A stretch of DNA of 34,306 bases, from assembly GCA_034659475.1 (NCBI GenBank), contig JAYEHK010000151.1, forward strand, positions 1-34,306, in the 5' to 3' direction. Source of the DNA: JAYEHK01 sp034659475. GTDB lineage: Bacteria; Bacillota; Syntrophomonadia; Syntrophomonadales; Syntrophomonadaceae. The notes beneath the pieces are model-generated. The model searched no databases and was not told the DNA's origin. It saw only the letters and a list, made by a program, of their open reading frames with translations. Positions 32,488 to 34,306 of the stretch are shown here, in pieces. Within the stretch, counting starts at the first letter, position 1, and every line of letters begins with the position of its first letter. The position numbers and the translations under genes were made by a program.

Positions 32488-33153
32488 TTAATTCAGATGC
32501 TCAATTTTCTTCAGCCATTCATCAAAATGAGAACATTTCTCCCTTAACATCAGCAAGCCTATGGCATTGGCTGTTGCAGGACCTATTAGCACCTTATTGT
32601 CCTTATATTCAGGTATTGCACTAATAATCCTTTTGGAAGGTGCAGTCTCATGTCCATCATTAATCAGCTCCGGAGAATCAAAGCTATCCGCTATCGTTTT
32701 AAGCCGTTCAATCACCCTGTTTTTACCAAAATAGAAATCATTTATTTTCTCTATACCAGCAAAGAGTAATGCTTCAAATTCATGCAGTTGTATGTAAGGA
32801 ACGAATCTATGATTATTAATATCGTCTGCAAAAAAGGATTCTAAATGACTCACTTTAACGTAAGGATCATAATTAAGAACATTACTGGTCTTACCCGGAA
32901 AATTATGCGGAAGTCCGTATAAATCAAACATGGTTGTACAGTATGCATCAGGGCGTTGGCTAATCCAGTTTAAAACATCGCGGCGGATCTTCTCATAATT
33001 CCTGCCGCCCCCTTTATAAACACGCCCATGTTTTCGTCCTGTTTCAACACAGCGTGCAACAGCAAAAATACCTTTCGCCCCCCAATACGGTGCAAGTACA
33101 TCCCTTACAAAGGTTTCTTCAGTTTGTCCTTCTACAACCACATTTAGATACAT
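32488..33153 (-). CDS. DUF4276 family protein, possible TOPRIM-like nuclease
   Basis: The 221 residues begin MYLNVVVEGQTEETFVRDVL, with E8 in an EGxTE motif like the glutamate motif of TOPRIM-type nucleases, and continue with the acidic CTTMFDLYGLP (D77) and IQLHEFEALLFAGI (E125, E127). The start is ATG at 33153, overlapping the upstream ATPase stop as TGATG; an in-frame extension lacks support. Family members are usually encoded directly after an AAA ATPase, as here, so the two form a functional pair. TOPRIM-type nuclease activity is inferred only from the motif. Related ATPase-TOPRIM pairs include OLD and PARIS phage-defence systems. Confidence 0.8.
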   Translation of the reverse strand: MYLNVVVEGQTEETFVRDVLAPYWGAKGIFAVARCVETGRKHGRVYKGGGRNYEKIRRDVLNWISQRPDAYCTTMFDLYGLPHNFPGKTSNVLNYDPYVKVSHLESFFADDINNHRFVPYIQLHEFEALLFAGIEKINDFYFGKNRVIERLKTIADSFDSPELINDGHETAPSKRIISAIPEYKDNKVLIGPATANAIGLLMLREKCSHFDEWLKKIEHLN

Positions 33154-34214
33154 CACCGCGCCGGCCTCCCTCCCAAGACATTCTTCTCCCATAACTCACC
33201 GAGGCTGTATTCATCAAGCCATGCTTCGAGCTCCTGTTCGTTTAATCGTCTGAAGATAGACTGGTCTTTTTCCCGATCGACAACGATGATGTTTTTAGGT
33301 TCAAGCTGATCAATCAAGGTCACAGACTGAGTCGAGACGATGATCTGCGTCTGGCGAGAGATCGTCTTCAGTAATGCAACCAGCACAGAGATCGCATAAG
33401 GATGAAGTCCTAGTTCAGGCTCATCAATGATGATGAGTTCAGGAAGCTGTGGCTGCAATAGCAAGGTAATCAAAGCCATCAGCCGGAGTGTTCCATCAGA
33501 CAGTTGATTGGGACCAAAGATGATATCGGGATCTGTACCCTGTTCCTTCCAGTTCAAGATAATGCGTTCTGAATTTAACGCACTGGGAGCCAGCACAAAT
33601 TCACCAAAAAAGGGGATCACTGATTTCAAGGTTGTGATAATTCTTTGGTAGTATTTTTCATCATTATGCTTCATCTGATATAAAAAGGCAGCTAGATTTC
33701 CTCCATCATGGCGCAGATAGTGATTATCATGAATATACCCCTGTGTTTTAATCTTAGCCTCACTGGAGGTATCATGAAAATGGTAGACTCGCCAGCGTTG
33801 CATGATAGATTTTATTACCTGGGCAGTTCTTAGGTTCTCTTCTAATAGCTTCGATTCACGATGCCCTGCACCCAAAGAAACCAGCGGGTTTGTACTCTCG
33901 GCAGTATTACGGGTGAAGGAAATTGCTTCATCTGCAAATATCAATGCATCCTGGGCTCCATTAACCAGACGCATATGGTATACATTCTTCCCCGCAGGGG
34001 TGCTAAAATCCAGTGTTGCACTAATCTGCGGAGTTCGTTTGGCCCCATAATACAGCATCGCGTCTCCAAAACCTGATGAAGCTATGTGCTGCTGTAAATT
34101 GTTGCTCATCAAATGATTAAAAAGCTTGAAGAAACTGATGAGATTAGACTTGCCGGCGCCATTTGCTCCGATGAGTACATTTAGAGATTGTTTAAAAAAA
34201 CGTGTAAATGGCAA
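33153..34214 (-). CDS. AAA family ATPase (AAA_21, SMC/RecF-like), 5' end truncated
   Basis: This ATPase carries Walker A GANGAGKS (residues 16-23), the signature-like LSDGTLRLMALITLLLQP, Walker B ELIIIDEPELGLHP and the switch STQS (VSTQSVTLIDQL). It is of the ABC-like AAA_21 group, as in OLD and SMC-type regulators. The protein starts at a TTG with no ribosome site, only 15 residues before Walker A; the usual first strand and helix (LxNFKSF-type) are missing and a stop codon (TGA) lies in frame two codons upstream. So the 5' end has been lost, probably to the element at the right edge. The gene may be non-functional. It is co-transcribed with the DUF4276 gene, which overlaps its stop. Confidence 0.8.
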   Translation of the reverse strand: MPFTRFFKQSLNVLIGANGAGKSNLISFFKLFNHLMSNNLQQHIASSGFGDAMLYYGAKRTPQISATLDFSTPAGKNVYHMRLVNGAQDALIFADEAISFTRNTAESTNPLVSLGAGHRESKLLEENLRTAQVIKSIMQRWRVYHFHDTSSEAKIKTQGYIHDNHYLRHDGGNLAAFLYQMKHNDEKYYQRIITTLKSVIPFFGEFVLAPSALNSERIILNWKEQGTDPDIIFGPNQLSDGTLRLMALITLLLQPQLPELIIIDEPELGLHPYAISVLVALLKTISRQTQIIVSTQSVTLIDQLEPKNIIVVDREKDQSIFRRLNEQELEAWLDEYSLGELWEKNVLGGRPAR

Positions 34215-34242
34215 AAATCACCAATAAAAAGGAGTGCCATAT

Positions 34243-34306
34243 ATGCGAGAGAAAGTAAATACAAGCTCACAAACCCTAGCCACGGAATTAGCTAGAGATT
34301 GTCGAA
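34243..34306 (+). CDS. start of an unidentified CDS cut by the window edge
   Basis: The ATG at 34243 follows AAAAAGGAG by eight bases and opens an unbroken frame, MREKVNTSSQTLATELARDC, to the end of the window. It is on the strand opposite to the truncated ATPase gene and close to its lost 5' end. A transposase of an insertion sequence would explain both, but 21 codons are too few to decide. Confidence 0.5.
   Translation, partial: MREKVNTSSQTLATELARDCR

Overview
The window looks like part of a chromosome from an endospore-forming anaerobic member of the Firmicutes (class Clostridia, probably a Peptococcales or Syntrophomonadales-type organism). The evidence is a GerA-type spore germinant receptor locus, a YtfJ/GerW spore protein, a CIRCE-controlled htpG, a T-box leader, strong GGAGG ribosome binding sites with TTG/GTG starts, and a membrane complex related to energy-converting hydrogenases. 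I cannot name the species from the sequence.

Layout. 1-3.6 kb: a truncated BceA/MacB-type ABC ATPase, then a TetR regulator and a long/medium-chain acyl-CoA ligase whose promoter overlaps a perfect 13-bp palindrome. 3.6-6.4 kb: htpG behind a perfect CIRCE element, followed by a second TetR gene. 6.4-8.3 kb (minus strand): a HemL-like class III aminotransferase and a VOC protein. 8.6-10.7 kb (minus): an ECF sigma factor, a zinc-type anti-sigma, a DUF2953 protein and YtfJ in one operon. 10.9-15.4 kb (minus): gerA and gerB, then gerC upstream of them, with clear scars of an operon duplication followed by deletion. 15.4-18.4 kb: a 5'-nucleotidase remnant, a minimal GGDEF protein, a TauE/SafE-family transporter and a TANGO2/NRDE protein. 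18.6-20.5 kb: two bacterial PH-domain membrane proteins. 20.5-28.5 kb (minus): a six-gene hydrogenase-4/complex I-like complex. 28.7-32 kb: a T-box leader and an ABC transporter of the TrpXYZ type. 32-34.3 kb (minus): a probable structured non-coding RNA, then a DUF4276 gene and an AAA ATPase gene that overlap and may form a defence pair, ending at what may be the edge of an insertion sequence.

The most interesting system is the 20.5-28.5 kb complex. Its membrane arm (HyfB-, HyfC-, HyfE- and HyfF-like), its NuoC-NuoD fused large subunit and its FeS proteins are all present, but all four cysteines that would hold the [NiFe] centre are replaced. It therefore cannot be a normal hydrogenase and fits the energy-converting hydrogenase-related (Ehr) group of unknown substrate. 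Here the polyferredoxin and NuoB-like subunits are also fused into one 260-residue chain.

Four intergenic regions (8.3, 13.7, 16.5 and 26.1 kb) carry copies of one mosaic repeat family, bounded by a GRTTAGTACGAAAATAGG-like motif. One copy lies inside the ger locus and one splits the hydrogenase-like operon. The region from about 13.6 to 16.7 kb has the most gene remnants and repeats and appears to be a site of past rearrangement.
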